The translations under genes and the position numbers were made by a program. From positions 1 to 33,682 of the forward strand of contig JAKPQH010000207.1 in NCBI GenBank assembly GCA_029580855.1: a stretch of 33,682 nt of DNA. Direction: 5' to 3'. Of the stretch, positions 15,854 to 24,539 are shown piece after piece (positions within the stretch are counted from its first letter, which is position 1; each line of letters opens with the position of its first letter). Source of the stretch: a bacterium (lineage in GTDB: Bacteria; Methylomirabilota; Methylomirabilia; Methylomirabilales; 2-02-FULL-66-22). The notes below the pieces were generated by a model. It saw only the letters and a list, made by a program, of their open reading frames with translations, was not told where the DNA came from and searched no databases.

Positions 15854-17707
15854 GTGCGAACGGGGCGAAGAAACGGAACCAGCTTTTACGAACTCCGCTG
15901 TATCGCGTGCGGGCAGGTGGCGCATGAGAAGGACACCAGCACTCGCTGCCCTGTCTGCCGGCGCCCCCTGGACGTCCGGTACGATTACGCCCATATCCGC
16001 TCCCGGCTCAACCGGTACTCGTTGAAGACGTCTCCGGTCAAGGCCCTCAAATACCTTGACTTCTATCCGCTCGTGAACCTGGATCTCGTCGTGTCGATGA
16101 ACGAGGGCGGCACGCCGTTGTACCGCTGCACGCGTCTCGCGGAGCGTCTGGGGTTCCGCGATCTCTACATCAAGAACGAGGGGGCCAACCCGACGGGTGT
16201 TTTCAAGGATCGCGGGAGCCTGGTGGAGCTGTCCAAGGCGAAGGAGATGGGGGCCAAGGCCGTCTGCGTGGCCTCGACCGGGAACATGGCGGCCTCGGTG
16301 TCGGCCTACGCGTCGGTCGCCGGCCTCACGTGCTACGTGCTCGTGCCCGAGGGGACGCCAAGCGGAAAGCTGGCCCAGGCCCTCTCGTATGGGGCGCGTC
16401 TGCTGCAGGTGCGGGGGACGTACAACGACGCGGCGCGGCTCACCGAAGAGATGAGCGAGCGGCACGGGTTCTATCTGGCCGGCGATTACGCCTTTCGCGT
16501 CGAGGGGCAGAAGTCGCAGGCGTTCGAGATCGTCGAGCAGCTGGATTGGCAGCCGCCGGCGGCGGTCATCGTCCCCATGGGCTGCGGCACCAACATGGCG
16601 GCGGTCTGGAAGGGCTTCAAGGAGTTCTACGAGCTGGGCCTCATCGACCGTCTGCCGCGCATGATCGGCGTCCAGGCCGAGGGATGCGCGCCCATCCTGA
16701 GCGCGTTTCAGCAGGGGCGGGAGTACACCGAGGCGGTCGAGAAACCCTACACGGTGTGCAGCGCCGTCGCCGCGGGCGACCCCACGGATGGGCTCAAGGC
16801 CCTGGCGGCCTTGCGCGAGTCCGGCGGCTGCGGCGTGATCCTGAGCGATGCGGAAATTTTGGATGCGCAGCAGCAGCTGGCCCACAGGGAGAGCGTCTTT
16901 GTGGAGCCGGCGGGCGCCATCCCCATCGCGGCCCTGCCCTCGCTCCTGACATCGGGCCGCGTCCGGGCCGATGAGGTGGTGGTCTGTCTGGCGACGGGCA
17001 ACGGGCTCAAGGACCCCAAAGCCGCCCTGCGCGTCCTGCCGTCGCCCGCTACGATCGAACCCACGATCGCCGAGGTCGACAAGTTCCTCCGGCTTCGCCT
17101 GTACGAGATCCGGGCGGCGGGCGCCAGAGACCGCAACCGCGGCCTGTTTGACCACACCCCGTCCCAGCACACGGTGGTGGAGACGGTCCGGCGGGAGCTC
17201 GGCGTGCGATTGACCGCCGACTACGCCAAGCGGGTCACCGCCCTCGTGCTCGACTTCGTGGAAAAGGGCAAGCGCATCACCAAGGCGGACCTCCAGTACA
17301 TCGTCGAGCACGTCCTCAAGGCGCTGTCGGAGCCGCCCCCGATCCTGGCGGTGGAAGACTTTCAGATCACCACATCGCTGAAGCGGAAGGCATCCGCCAA
17401 GGTCTGGATCACCTTCGACGGCGAGCAGGTGGAGTCCGAGGCGACGGGCGTGGGGCCCGTGGACGCCGTGGTCAACGCGCTCAAGAGCGCCGCCGAACGT
17501 CGGGGGAAGCTCTTCTTCGAGCTCGTGGACTTCCAGGTCGAAATCAATTCGCCGGGGACGGATGCGTCGGTGGAGACGAGCATCACGATGAAGGACGCCA
17601 AGAATAATCGCGTGGTCGCCACGGGGACCTCCCCCGACGTCATCGTCGCCTCCGTCAACGCCTTCGTGGAAGGTTACAACATGCTCTGGTCGCGGCAGAA
17701 ATCGTGA
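15854..17707 (+). CDS. thrC: threonine synthase fused to a C-terminal LeuA-type allosteric domain
   Basis: 617-residue PLP enzyme converting O-phosphohomoserine to threonine. An N-terminal zinc-ribbon-like element has C16-x2-C19 and C32-x2-C35. The PLP domain shows NEGGTPLYRC, NPTGVFKDRGS with the Schiff-base Lys118, VASTGNMAASVSAYA and EPAGAIPIAALP. After about residue 420 an extra module begins: a helical linker with GVRLTADYAKRVTALVL and EKGKRITKADLQYIVE, like the subdomain after the LeuA catalytic barrel, and then about residues 498-617 a domain resembling the regulatory domain of 2-isopropylmalate synthase (FQITTS, GVGPVDAVVNAL, VNAFVEGYN). The GTG at 15854 is preferred since GAGGGG lies 8 bases upstream; TTG codons at 15830 and 15851 are alternatives. 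Flanked by its own promoter and a terminator, it appears monocistronic. The fused domain predicts feedback control by a branched-chain amino acid (inference). Confidence 0.9.
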   Translation: MRTGRRNGTSFYELRCIACGQVAHEKDTSTRCPVCRRPLDVRYDYAHIRSRLNRYSLKTSPVKALKYLDFYPLVNLDLVVSMNEGGTPLYRCTRLAERLGFRDLYIKNEGANPTGVFKDRGSLVELSKAKEMGAKAVCVASTGNMAASVSAYASVAGLTCYVLVPEGTPSGKLAQALSYGARLLQVRGTYNDAARLTEEMSERHGFYLAGDYAFRVEGQKSQAFEIVEQLDWQPPAAVIVPMGCGTNMAAVWKGFKEFYELGLIDRLPRMIGVQAEGCAPILSAFQQGREYTEAVEKPYTVCSAVAAGDPTDGLKALAALRESGGCGVILSDAEILDAQQQLAHRESVFVEPAGAIPIAALPSLLTSGRVRADEVVVCLATGNGLKDPKAALRVLPSPATIEPTIAEVDKFLRLRLYEIRAAGARDRNRGLFDHTPSQHTVVETVRRELGVRLTADYAKRVTALVLDFVEKGKRITKADLQYIVEHVLKALSEPPPILAVEDFQITTSLKRKASAKVWITFDGEQVESEATGVGPVDAVVNALKSAAERRGKLFFELVDFQVEINSPGTDASVETSITMKDAKNNRVVATGTSPDVIVASVNAFVEGYNMLWSRQKS

Positions 17708-17752
17708 CCGCGGCGGGACGGCGGTGTCCGCCGCGGTGTCTCCGCGGCTCGG

Positions 17753-17787
17753 GGCTGGGGCGACGGTGTCCCAGCCTTTGTGTTTTT
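17753..17787 (+). terminator. rho-independent terminator after thrC
   Basis: GGCTGGG (17753-17759) pairs with CCCAGCC (17770-17776) across a 10-base loop, followed by TTTGTGTTTTT. It lies 46 bases after the thrC stop. Confidence 0.75.
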
Positions 17788-17902
17788 GGGTGCGTTTTCC
17801 GCGCGGGGAGGCGGCGCGGCGTGGCGGGCGGGCGCGGGCGGACCAATCCTCCCCCCGACGCGCGGGGCCCCCGCGGTCCGGCACGGCGGGTCGCAATTCT
17901 AC

Positions 17903-17931
17903 TTGGCAAGCCGTTTTTTTGTTATTATAAG
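17903..17931 (+). promoter_or_regulatory. sigma-70-like promoter of the ruvX-mltG unit
   Basis: TTGGCA (17903-17908), 17-base spacer, TATAAG (17926-17931) in a conspicuously AT-rich patch. The predicted start near 17938 leaves a leader of about 70 bases before ruvX. Confidence 0.65.
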
Positions 17932-18005
17932 AATTGTATCCGGCAAGACCTTCAGCCGTGTTGGCGGCGCGGGCGCCGGTGTTTCGGTGGCGGCGAGAGC
18001 ACGAG

Positions 18006-18440
18006 ATGAAGGTGCTGGCGATCGATTGGGGATGGGCGAAATACGGCTTGGCGGTGAGCGACGACCTGGGCCTCACCGCCCAGGGCCTGGGGACCTACGC
18101 GCGCGGAAGCGGGGCCCAGATGCTGGAGGCGATCGGGGAGCGCGTGCGCGCACTGAAGGTCGAGGCGATCGTCGTTGGGCTTCCCAGGAACATGGATGGC
18201 AGCGACGGCCCCTCGGCGGAGGCGGCCCGGGCGTTTGGCAAGGCGCTGGAGGATCGATTCGGGCTGCCGGTGCACCTGTGGGATGAGCGACTCACCACGC
18301 TGGCGGCGGAGCGCATGCTCGTCGGCGCCGGCGTGCGCCGGCGGGCGCGCCGCGGGCTGGTGGACCAGGTGGCGGCGACGCTGATCCTGCAGGGTTTCCT
18401 GGATCGACAACAGGCTGCGGCGCGACGCGACGCGCCGTGA
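18006..18440 (+). CDS. ruvX: YqgF/RuvX family putative pre-16S rRNA nuclease (Holliday junction resolvase-like)
   Basis: 144-residue RNase H-fold nuclease. The conserved acidic residues are visible as Asp7 (LAIDWG), Asp93-Glu94 (WDERLTT) and Asp120 (LVDQVAA), together with VVGLPRNMDGSDGP. The family trims the 5' end of 16S rRNA in E. coli and was earlier called a Holliday junction resolvase. The usual DxGxKRIG start is IDWGWAKYGLA here, slightly divergent. The ATG at 18006 is chosen because homology starts there. mltG follows after about 10 bases, a very common pairing in bacteria. Confidence 0.92.
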   Translation: MKVLAIDWGWAKYGLAVSDDLGLTAQGLGTYARGSGAQMLEAIGERVRALKVEAIVVGLPRNMDGSDGPSAEAARAFGKALEDRFGLPVHLWDERLTTLAAERMLVGAGVRRRARRGLVDQVAATLILQGFLDRQQAAARRDAP

Positions 18441-18449
18441 CGGGTGGCG

Positions 18450-19475
<1,026 letters not shown>

Positions 19476-19563
19476 CGAGGGGCACATCACGGTGGGTGTC
19501 GCCGCGGAACAGCCTCGACGATCGCGTGCGGCGGATGGGGGGTCCTGGCAGCCGGAGGTGGGA

Positions 19564-20322
19564 ATGGCGAGCAAAGCGCGAGATGTGGCCCTGGTGCTGG
19601 CGCTGGGTCTCTTGGCGGCGTGCGCGGGTCCGCAGTCCGAGGTGGAAAAGCAGGAGGCCGCACAGACCGCATACGATATCGGTTTGGGAGCGCTGGCGGA
19701 AGGCAACATGCCCAAGGCGATCGCCGAGCTGCGCAAGGCGGTGGAGAGTTCTCCCAACAACGCCCGCTATCACCACGCGCTCGGCAACGCCTACCTGCGG
19801 GGAGGCGAGACCGACCAGGCCATCGTGGAGTTTCGGCGCGCGGTGGAACTGGATCCCCGCCTCGCCGAGGCGTACAACGACCTGGGTGCGGCGTACACCA
19901 GGCGTGAGCAATGGGACCGGGCCATCGATGCGTTCCGGAAGGCCCTCGCCAACCCCCGCTATCTGAGCCCGGAGCGGGCCTACACGAACCTCGGGAACAT
20001 CTATATGGTACAGGGCCGGTACGCCATGGCCGCGGAGGAATTTCGACGCGTGATGGACATCGTGCCGCAATCACCCGACGGGTATTTCTTCCTCGGGAGG
20101 GCGCTGCTGGCGCAGGGGAAGACCGCCGAGGCCAAGGAGCAGTTTGAAAAGGCCGTCAGGATCGACGGCACGATCCCGATCTTTCAGCTCGAGCTGGGGA
20201 AGCTTCAGATGCAGACGGGGGACAGGGCGCAGGCCCGCCAGCACCTGCAGCGGGCCGTGGATTTGAACCCGGCGGGACCCGAGGCGGCCGAGGCGCGTCG
20301 TCGGTTGCAGGAACTCAAGTGA
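19564..20322 (+). CDS. TPR-repeat lipoprotein (PilF/PilW-like)
   Basis: 252 residues. The signal sequence ends in a lipobox (LGLLAAC) with the lipidated Cys at residue 20, so it should be anchored to the inner face of the outer membrane. The rest is about six tetratricopeptide repeats, visible as repeated A-x-x-x-L-G-x-A-Y and F-R-R-A-V-E-L-D-P patterns. By length and layout it resembles PilF/PilW, which assists PilQ secretin assembly, but no other pilus gene is nearby, so a general scaffold role is equally likely. The ATG at 19564 has GGAGGTGGG directly upstream and gives the correct lipoprotein signal. Confidence 0.85.
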   Translation: MASKARDVALVLALGLLAACAGPQSEVEKQEAAQTAYDIGLGALAEGNMPKAIAELRKAVESSPNNARYHHALGNAYLRGGETDQAIVEFRRAVELDPRLAEAYNDLGAAYTRREQWDRAIDAFRKALANPRYLSPERAYTNLGNIYMVQGRYAMAAEEFRRVMDIVPQSPDGYFFLGRALLAQGKTAEAKEQFEKAVRIDGTIPIFQLELGKLQMQTGDRAQARQHLQRAVDLNPAGPEAAEARRRLQELK

Positions 20323-20340
20323 GGCGTGGGGGAGTCCACC

Positions 20341-20862
20341 ATGGCGAACGCGGAGCGGAAGAGTGCGCCGGGCTGGGCCGAGCGCGTGGAGCGTCTGGCC
20401 CGCCTGGTGCCCGGGTTGGGGCCGTACCAGGATCGTGAAGGCTTGCGGGAGGCGGACAAGCGCATCCGGACGTATCTGGCCGAATCGCTGGCAGGCCTCG
20501 CGCGCGATCTGGAGCCGGCGCAGCGCGCGCTCTCCGAAGCCGGTCAAGTCGACCGCCTCCCGGCTGTGGACCGTGTCGGTCGACTCCTTCGCACGGCGGC
20601 GGACCGGGTGCGGTACGCGAGCTACGGCTTTGCGGGTGTCTTCGACCTTCACAAGATCCGGGAGCGAGAACTCGCGACCCTCCACGACTTCGACGCGCGA
20701 CTGATGGAGGCGCTGCCCGAACTGGGGGAGCGGGTGCGCGCCGTGACCGCGGCCTCGGAGCGGATCGAGTGGTTTGACCAGGCCGCGCGCGCCGCGGATT
20801 CGGCGCTGCGCGAATTCGAGCGGACCCTGGACGAACGCGACCGGCTGGCCCGCGGTCTTTAA
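20341..20862 (+). CDS. helical protein of unknown function, first gene of the SPFH/zinc-ribbon cassette
   Basis: 173 residues, rich in charged residues, predicted almost fully helical with heptad-like stretches (about 30-75 and 115-170). No signal peptide, membrane segment or Cys pair. The segment [20 protein letters not shown] near residues 24-43 looks like a conserved short motif of a family often seen without a name. The ATG at 20341 is the first codon after GGGGGAGTCCACC. It follows the TPR lipoprotein by 18 bases and precedes the SPFH gene by 53 bases containing a copy of a dispersed repeat. Its place at the head of the cassette suggests a peripheral partner, perhaps taking a PspA-like role (inference from position and helicity only). 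Confidence 0.7.
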   Translation: MANAERKSAPGWAERVERLARLVPGLGPYQDREGLREADKRIRTYLAESLAGLARDLEPAQRALSEAGQVDRLPAVDRVGRLLRTAADRVRYASYGFAGVFDLHKIRERELATLHDFDARLMEALPELGERVRAVTAASERIEWFDQAARAADSALREFERTLDERDRLARGL

Positions 20863-20877
20863 GAAACCAAGGCCCTG

Positions 20878-20894
20878 AACCGCCAAGAACGCCA
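20878..20894 (+). repeat. dispersed repeat copy (AACCGCCAAGAACGCCA)
   Basis: A 17-base copy of the CCGCCAAGA-CGCCAAG family that recurs at 25578-25594 and 25624-25654 and, inverted, at 25977-26007. It lies between the helical gene and the SPFH gene. Confidence 0.55.
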
Positions 20895-20915
20895 CGGGGC
20901 TTGACAGGAGGCGAC

Positions 20916-22064
20916 ATGGCGATTGCCCTTGAGGTCATCGAGTGGTTCGATCCGGAGGGTCGCGAGGTTGTCCACCGGTTCCCGGAAACGGGCTCCACCG
21001 ATATCAAAATGGGCGCGCAGCTCATCGTTCGGGAGAGCCAGGCGGCGGTGTTCTTCCGGGACGGGAAGGGCCTGGATGTCTTCGGGCCCGGGCGGCACAC
21101 GCTTTCCACACTGAACCTGCCGATCCTGACCAAGGTCCTGAGTCTGCCCTGGGGGTTCACCAGCCCGTTCCGGGCGGAGGTCTGCTTTGTCAACTGCAAG
21201 GTCTTCCCGGACCTCAAGTGGGGCACGCAAGACCCGGTGGCGTTCAAGGATAAGGAGCTGGGGGTCATCCGGCTGCGCGCGTTCGGTATCTTCAGCACGC
21301 GGGTGACGCAACCGCTGCTCTTCGTGAACACCCTGGTCGGGACACAGGGCGCCTACGGGTCCGACCAGGTGGAAGCCTATCTGCGGGAAGTCATCGTGTC
21401 GCGCCTCAACGACTTCCTGGGCGAGCGCGTGGAGACGATCTTCCAGCTGCCGCGCCAGTACGACGAGATCGGCGTGGCGGTGAAGACGCGGCTCCAGGAC
21501 GATTTCCGCCGGTACGGGCTCGAGCTGCTGGACTTCTTCGTCAACGCCATCACCCCGCCGCCGGACGTACAGAAAATGATCGACGAACGGTCCGGGATGG
21601 GCGCCGTCGGGAACCTGGACGACTTCCTGAAGTTCAAGGCGGCCAAGGCCCTTGGAGACGCTGCGGCGGGTGTCGGCGCGGGCGGGGGGGCCGCCGCCGG
21701 AGGCCTGGGGATGGGGGTGGGGGCGGGGCTGGGATTCATGCTTCCCGGGATGATCTATCGCGATCTCCGCTCGGACACTGCGGACCCCGATCGCATCCGC
21801 GAACGGGGCACCGTCAGCTGCCCGGATTGTCACGCCGACGTGCCCCTGACGGCGCGCTTCTGCCCGGCGTGCGGCAACCAGATGGTCGTGATGAACAAGT
21901 GCCCCCAGTGCGGGAAGAACGTGACCGCGCAGGCGAACTTCTGCCCCGCCTGCGGTGTCGATCTGAAAGCGCGTCTCACCTGCAGCCATTGCCATGCCGT
22001 CCTGCCGCCGCGGACGAAATTTTGCACCCGCTGCGGTGAGGCCGTGGCGCCGCCGACCCCGTGA
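20916..22064 (+). CDS. SPFH domain protein with three C-terminal zinc ribbons (YdjI-like, virion core protein family)
   Basis: 382 residues. Residues about 28-245 form an SPFH/band-7-type domain of the group annotated as virion core protein, with [49 protein letters not shown] and [20 protein letters not shown] split across it. A Gly/Ala-rich hydrophobic segment (about 252-283) may contact the membrane. Three treble-clef zinc ribbons follow from residue 300, each C-x2-C ... C-x2-C. The family relative YdjI of Bacillus subtilis works with a PspA-type protein in envelope stress. The ATG at 20916 follows AGGAGG. It overlaps the next gene by four bases (GTGA). Confidence 0.88.
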   Translation: MAIALEVIEWFDPEGREVVHRFPETGSTDIKMGAQLIVRESQAAVFFRDGKGLDVFGPGRHTLSTLNLPILTKVLSLPWGFTSPFRAEVCFVNCKVFPDLKWGTQDPVAFKDKELGVIRLRAFGIFSTRVTQPLLFVNTLVGTQGAYGSDQVEAYLREVIVSRLNDFLGERVETIFQLPRQYDEIGVAVKTRLQDDFRRYGLELLDFFVNAITPPPDVQKMIDERSGMGAVGNLDDFLKFKAAKALGDAAAGVGAGGGAAAGGLGMGVGAGLGFMLPGMIYRDLRSDTADPDRIRERGTVSCPDCHADVPLTARFCPACGNQMVVMNKCPQCGKNVTAQANFCPACGVDLKARLTCSHCHAVLPPRTKFCTRCGEAVAPPTP

Positions 22065-22798
22065 GGATTCCGTGCCCGCAGTGCGGGGGCGAGGTGCAGC
22101 TCCGGGATCCGGAGGGTTTCCCCGCCTGCCCGTTCTGCGGCGCCGGTCTGGTCCTGGACCGGACCGGCGTGCGCCCCCACGTCCTGTACCGACCGCGCGT
22201 GACCCCGGCGGAGGTCCCGCCGCTCCTGCGCCGCTGGGCGGAGCGGCGGGGGTTGCGCGCCTCGCTCGGCCCGGAGACTCCCCGGCTCATCTACTACCCT
22301 TTTTGGCGATACGCGCGGGAAGGTCCCCGCCGCCTCGTACCGGCCTGGGCCACGCTGGAGCCGCAGTGGGCCGCCCTGCGCCCGCCCGAGGCGGAGCAGG
22401 TATCCTTCGATACCGCGCACGTCCAGGCCGCCGTCGTGGTGGAGCCCGTCGTGCCGGAGGCGGCGGCGCGGGGGCGCTTCGCCGACGAACACCCCGTGCC
22501 CGAGGGCGACCTGGTTCATGTGCCGGTCTACGAAGTCGCTGTGCGTTTAGCGGGCACGCGGTTACCCGTGGCCGTCGAGGCGTGTTCGGGCACGGTGGTG
22601 TGCCCGGGAACGCCCGGCGGCGAAGGGGCGAACGCCGCGGTTGTCCGCAGGGCGATCCGGATGGCGGGCGGCGGGCTGGCGATTCTGGCGGTTGCCGTGG
22701 CCGTGCCCCTGTTCGGGATGGCGGCGATCGCAGCGGCAGCCTTGGCCGTGCTGCTGTACGGTGTGCTGGCCCTCGAGGGTCGCGGGGGCGGGGGCTGA
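22061..22798 (+). CDS. zinc-ribbon membrane protein, cassette paralogue 1
   Basis: 245 residues starting with GTG in a four-base overlap with the SPFH gene, so translation is coupled. An N-terminal zinc ribbon (CPQC ... CPFC, residues 4-25) is followed by a soluble region with [11 protein letters not shown] and, later, [14 protein letters not shown]. The C-terminus (about 205-240) is a long Ala/Val/Leu-rich hydrophobic stretch that can form one long or two short membrane helices. The architecture (ribbon, soluble domain, tail anchor) resembles YdjG-like partners of SPFH/PspA systems. Function unknown; shared YxPFW/Y motifs relate it to the next two genes. Confidence 0.78.
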   Translation: MRIPCPQCGGEVQLRDPEGFPACPFCGAGLVLDRTGVRPHVLYRPRVTPAEVPPLLRRWAERRGLRASLGPETPRLIYYPFWRYAREGPRRLVPAWATLEPQWAALRPPEAEQVSFDTAHVQAAVVVEPVVPEAAARGRFADEHPVPEGDLVHVPVYEVAVRLAGTRLPVAVEACSGTVVCPGTPGGEGANAAVVRRAIRMAGGGLAILAVAVAVPLFGMAAIAAAALAVLLYGVLALEGRGGGG

Positions 22799-22799
22799 C

Positions 22800-23765
22800 A
22801 TGGGTCTCGTTCATCTGGATTGCCCGGCCTGCGGGGGGGCGCTCTCGCTGTCGGAGGGGGAGCGAATCGTGGCGTGCCTTTACTGTCGAGGTCGAAGCCT
22901 CGTCGACGTGCCGGGTGCGGTCCCGCGCCACGTCGTGCAGCCGACCGTCGACGGCGCCGCGGCGGAGCGAATGGCGCGGGCGAGCCTCCGGCGCGCGGAT
23001 GTGGAGCAGACGGCGCGCGGGGCGCGGTTCGAGTCGGTCGGCCTCTGCTATGTCCCGTTCTACGAGGCGACGGCCTTCCGGCTCGGGACCGTGTTCGTGC
23101 GCGATCGGGTGAAGCCCCCCGCGCCGCTCGGCGAGGGCGAGGAGGGCGGACCGGAACTGGACAGGTGGCTCCAGGACCCGGGCAAGGAGCGCGAAGACAC
23201 CCGGGTGGTGGAGCAGGACGTCCTCCGGATCGGCGCGGCGTGCGAGCTGCCGGAGCTGGGGGTGCAGCGGATTCGTCTTGCGGACCAGCGACGCGGCGGA
23301 ACCACCGTCCTGCTCCAGCCGTTCGACCCGGTGTCGATCCACAAGCGCGCCGTGGTTTTCGCGCCCACCACACCGGCCGAGCGTTTCCTGCGGGAGACGA
23401 CCTGGCGGGTGCAATCGCAAAACGACGCGACGCGGTATGTCGAGACGCGGCTCAAGTTGCTCTACTACCCCGTCTGGCAGATACGCTACCGGTATCGCGG
23501 GCGGCCGTTCGGGCTGGCCGTGGACGGCGTGACGGGCGAACTGCTGCGCGGCACCGCTCCGCAGGCGCAGGCGTTGGCCGCGGGCGCGGCGGCGGCGGGC
23601 GCGGGGCTGAGCGCACTCGGGCTCGGGCGCTGGCTGCGAGGAGTCCTCGGCTGGCGCGCCGAAGGCCCCACGGTCCTCTTCCTGGTTGTCGCCGGCGCCG
23701 CGCTCCTGTGGCTGGCATGGCACTGGTACGCGCAGGCCGGCGAGGTCGAGCTGGTGTCCGGGTAG
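22800..23765 (+). CDS. zinc-ribbon membrane protein, cassette paralogue 2
   Basis: 321 residues. The N-terminal ribbon is CPAC ... CLYC (residues 8-30). Two repeats of an aromatic-Pro-aromatic motif are seen, VGLCYVPFYEATAF and LKLLYYPVWQIRYRYRG, the second followed by GVTGELLRG, similar to a PepSY-like strand pattern. The C-terminal part has an Ala/Gly-rich stretch and a clear transmembrane helix (TVLFLVVAGAALLWLAWHWY). The gene starts one base after the previous stop. It is the longest of the three ribbon proteins. No catalytic motif is visible, so a structural or sensing role at the membrane is more likely than an enzyme. Confidence 0.78.
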   Translation: MGLVHLDCPACGGALSLSEGERIVACLYCRGRSLVDVPGAVPRHVVQPTVDGAAAERMARASLRRADVEQTARGARFESVGLCYVPFYEATAFRLGTVFVRDRVKPPAPLGEGEEGGPELDRWLQDPGKEREDTRVVEQDVLRIGAACELPELGVQRIRLADQRRGGTTVLLQPFDPVSIHKRAVVFAPTTPAERFLRETTWRVQSQNDATRYVETRLKLLYYPVWQIRYRYRGRPFGLAVDGVTGELLRGTAPQAQALAAGAAAAGAGLSALGLGRWLRGVLGWRAEGPTVLFLVVAGAALLWLAWHWYAQAGEVELVSG

Positions 23766-23903
23766 GCCGCGCCGGGTCTTGGCGTCCCCGCGGTCGCAGG
23801 GTATCTTTTTCTCGTTGAAGCGTTGGCGCCCGGTGGCGTCCTGGCGGTGGGCGGTCTCCGGGGCCACCGCGGCCACGACTCGATCTGGGACTCTCGGAAC
23901 GCT

Positions 23904-24539
23904 ATGCGCACCCCCACCGTTCTCCAGCTTCGCTGCCCCGGCTGCGGCGGCGCGCTGCACGGCACACCCCAGGCGGTCCTCTTCTGGTGCGAAGACTGCG
24001 GTGCGCTGCAGGAGGTGGTCGACGGGCGGTTCGTCGCGCGCCGGGTTCAGGCGGCGCAACCGCGCCTTCCGATCGGAAAGCCGCGCGGACATCTGCCCCT
24101 CTGGGCGTTTCGGGTGCGGGCCGACTGGTTCTGGCCCCAAGGGAAGGCGCGTATCACACGCCTGTGGACGGCGCCGGACTGGGTCTACGTCACGGCGTTC
24201 GCGCTGTCGAACGGCTTTTACTTTGGCGATCCCGGCCTGATCTTCACCCAAAAGCGGGTCGTGCTTTCCCCGGGCGCATCGTCACCGGTCGTCGGTGGAA
24301 CCCGTGGCCTGGAGACGGCCAAGGTCTTTGTGGAGCCCCACCTGCTCAGCATCCTCGACCGGCGCGAAGACGTCACCGGGGTCGAGCTGAGCTGCGTCGT
24401 CGATGAGGCTGTCCTGTGGGGGATCCCGTATGCGGACGACGGCACGACGCTCACCGACGGCATTCTCGGGCTCAAGCTGCCCGGCGCGGCGTTGGACGAA
24501 ATCGGCGCGCTCCGCGGCTGGTGGGATCGGCGGCGATGA
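23904..24539 (+). CDS. zinc-ribbon protein, cassette paralogue 3 (soluble)
   Basis: 211 residues. N-terminal ribbon CPGC ... CEDC (residues 11-33), then HLPLWAFRVRADWFWP, the counterpart of the aromatic-Pro-aromatic motif in the two upstream proteins, and a mixed alpha/beta remainder ending LRGWWDRRR. No signal peptide and no transmembrane helix is visible, so it may be the cytosolic member of the set. The ATG at 23904 is at the start of ribbon homology. The 138-base gap upstream carries an inverted trace of the dispersed repeat (CTTGGCGTC near 23777). Its stop overlaps the rlmN start (ATGA). Confidence 0.72.
   Translation: MRTPTVLQLRCPGCGGALHGTPQAVLFWCEDCGALQEVVDGRFVARRVQAAQPRLPIGKPRGHLPLWAFRVRADWFWPQGKARITRLWTAPDWVYVTAFALSNGFYFGDPGLIFTQKRVVLSPGASSPVVGGTRGLETAKVFVEPHLLSILDRREDVTGVELSCVVDEAVLWGIPYADDGTTLTDGILGLKLPGAALDEIGALRGWWDRRR

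Noticed and set aside
15809..18076. Long minus-strand open frame (755 codons) opposite thrC
   Set aside because: It mirrors the threonine synthase gene on the other strand, is His/Arg/Gly-rich without any domain and arises from high GC in third positions.
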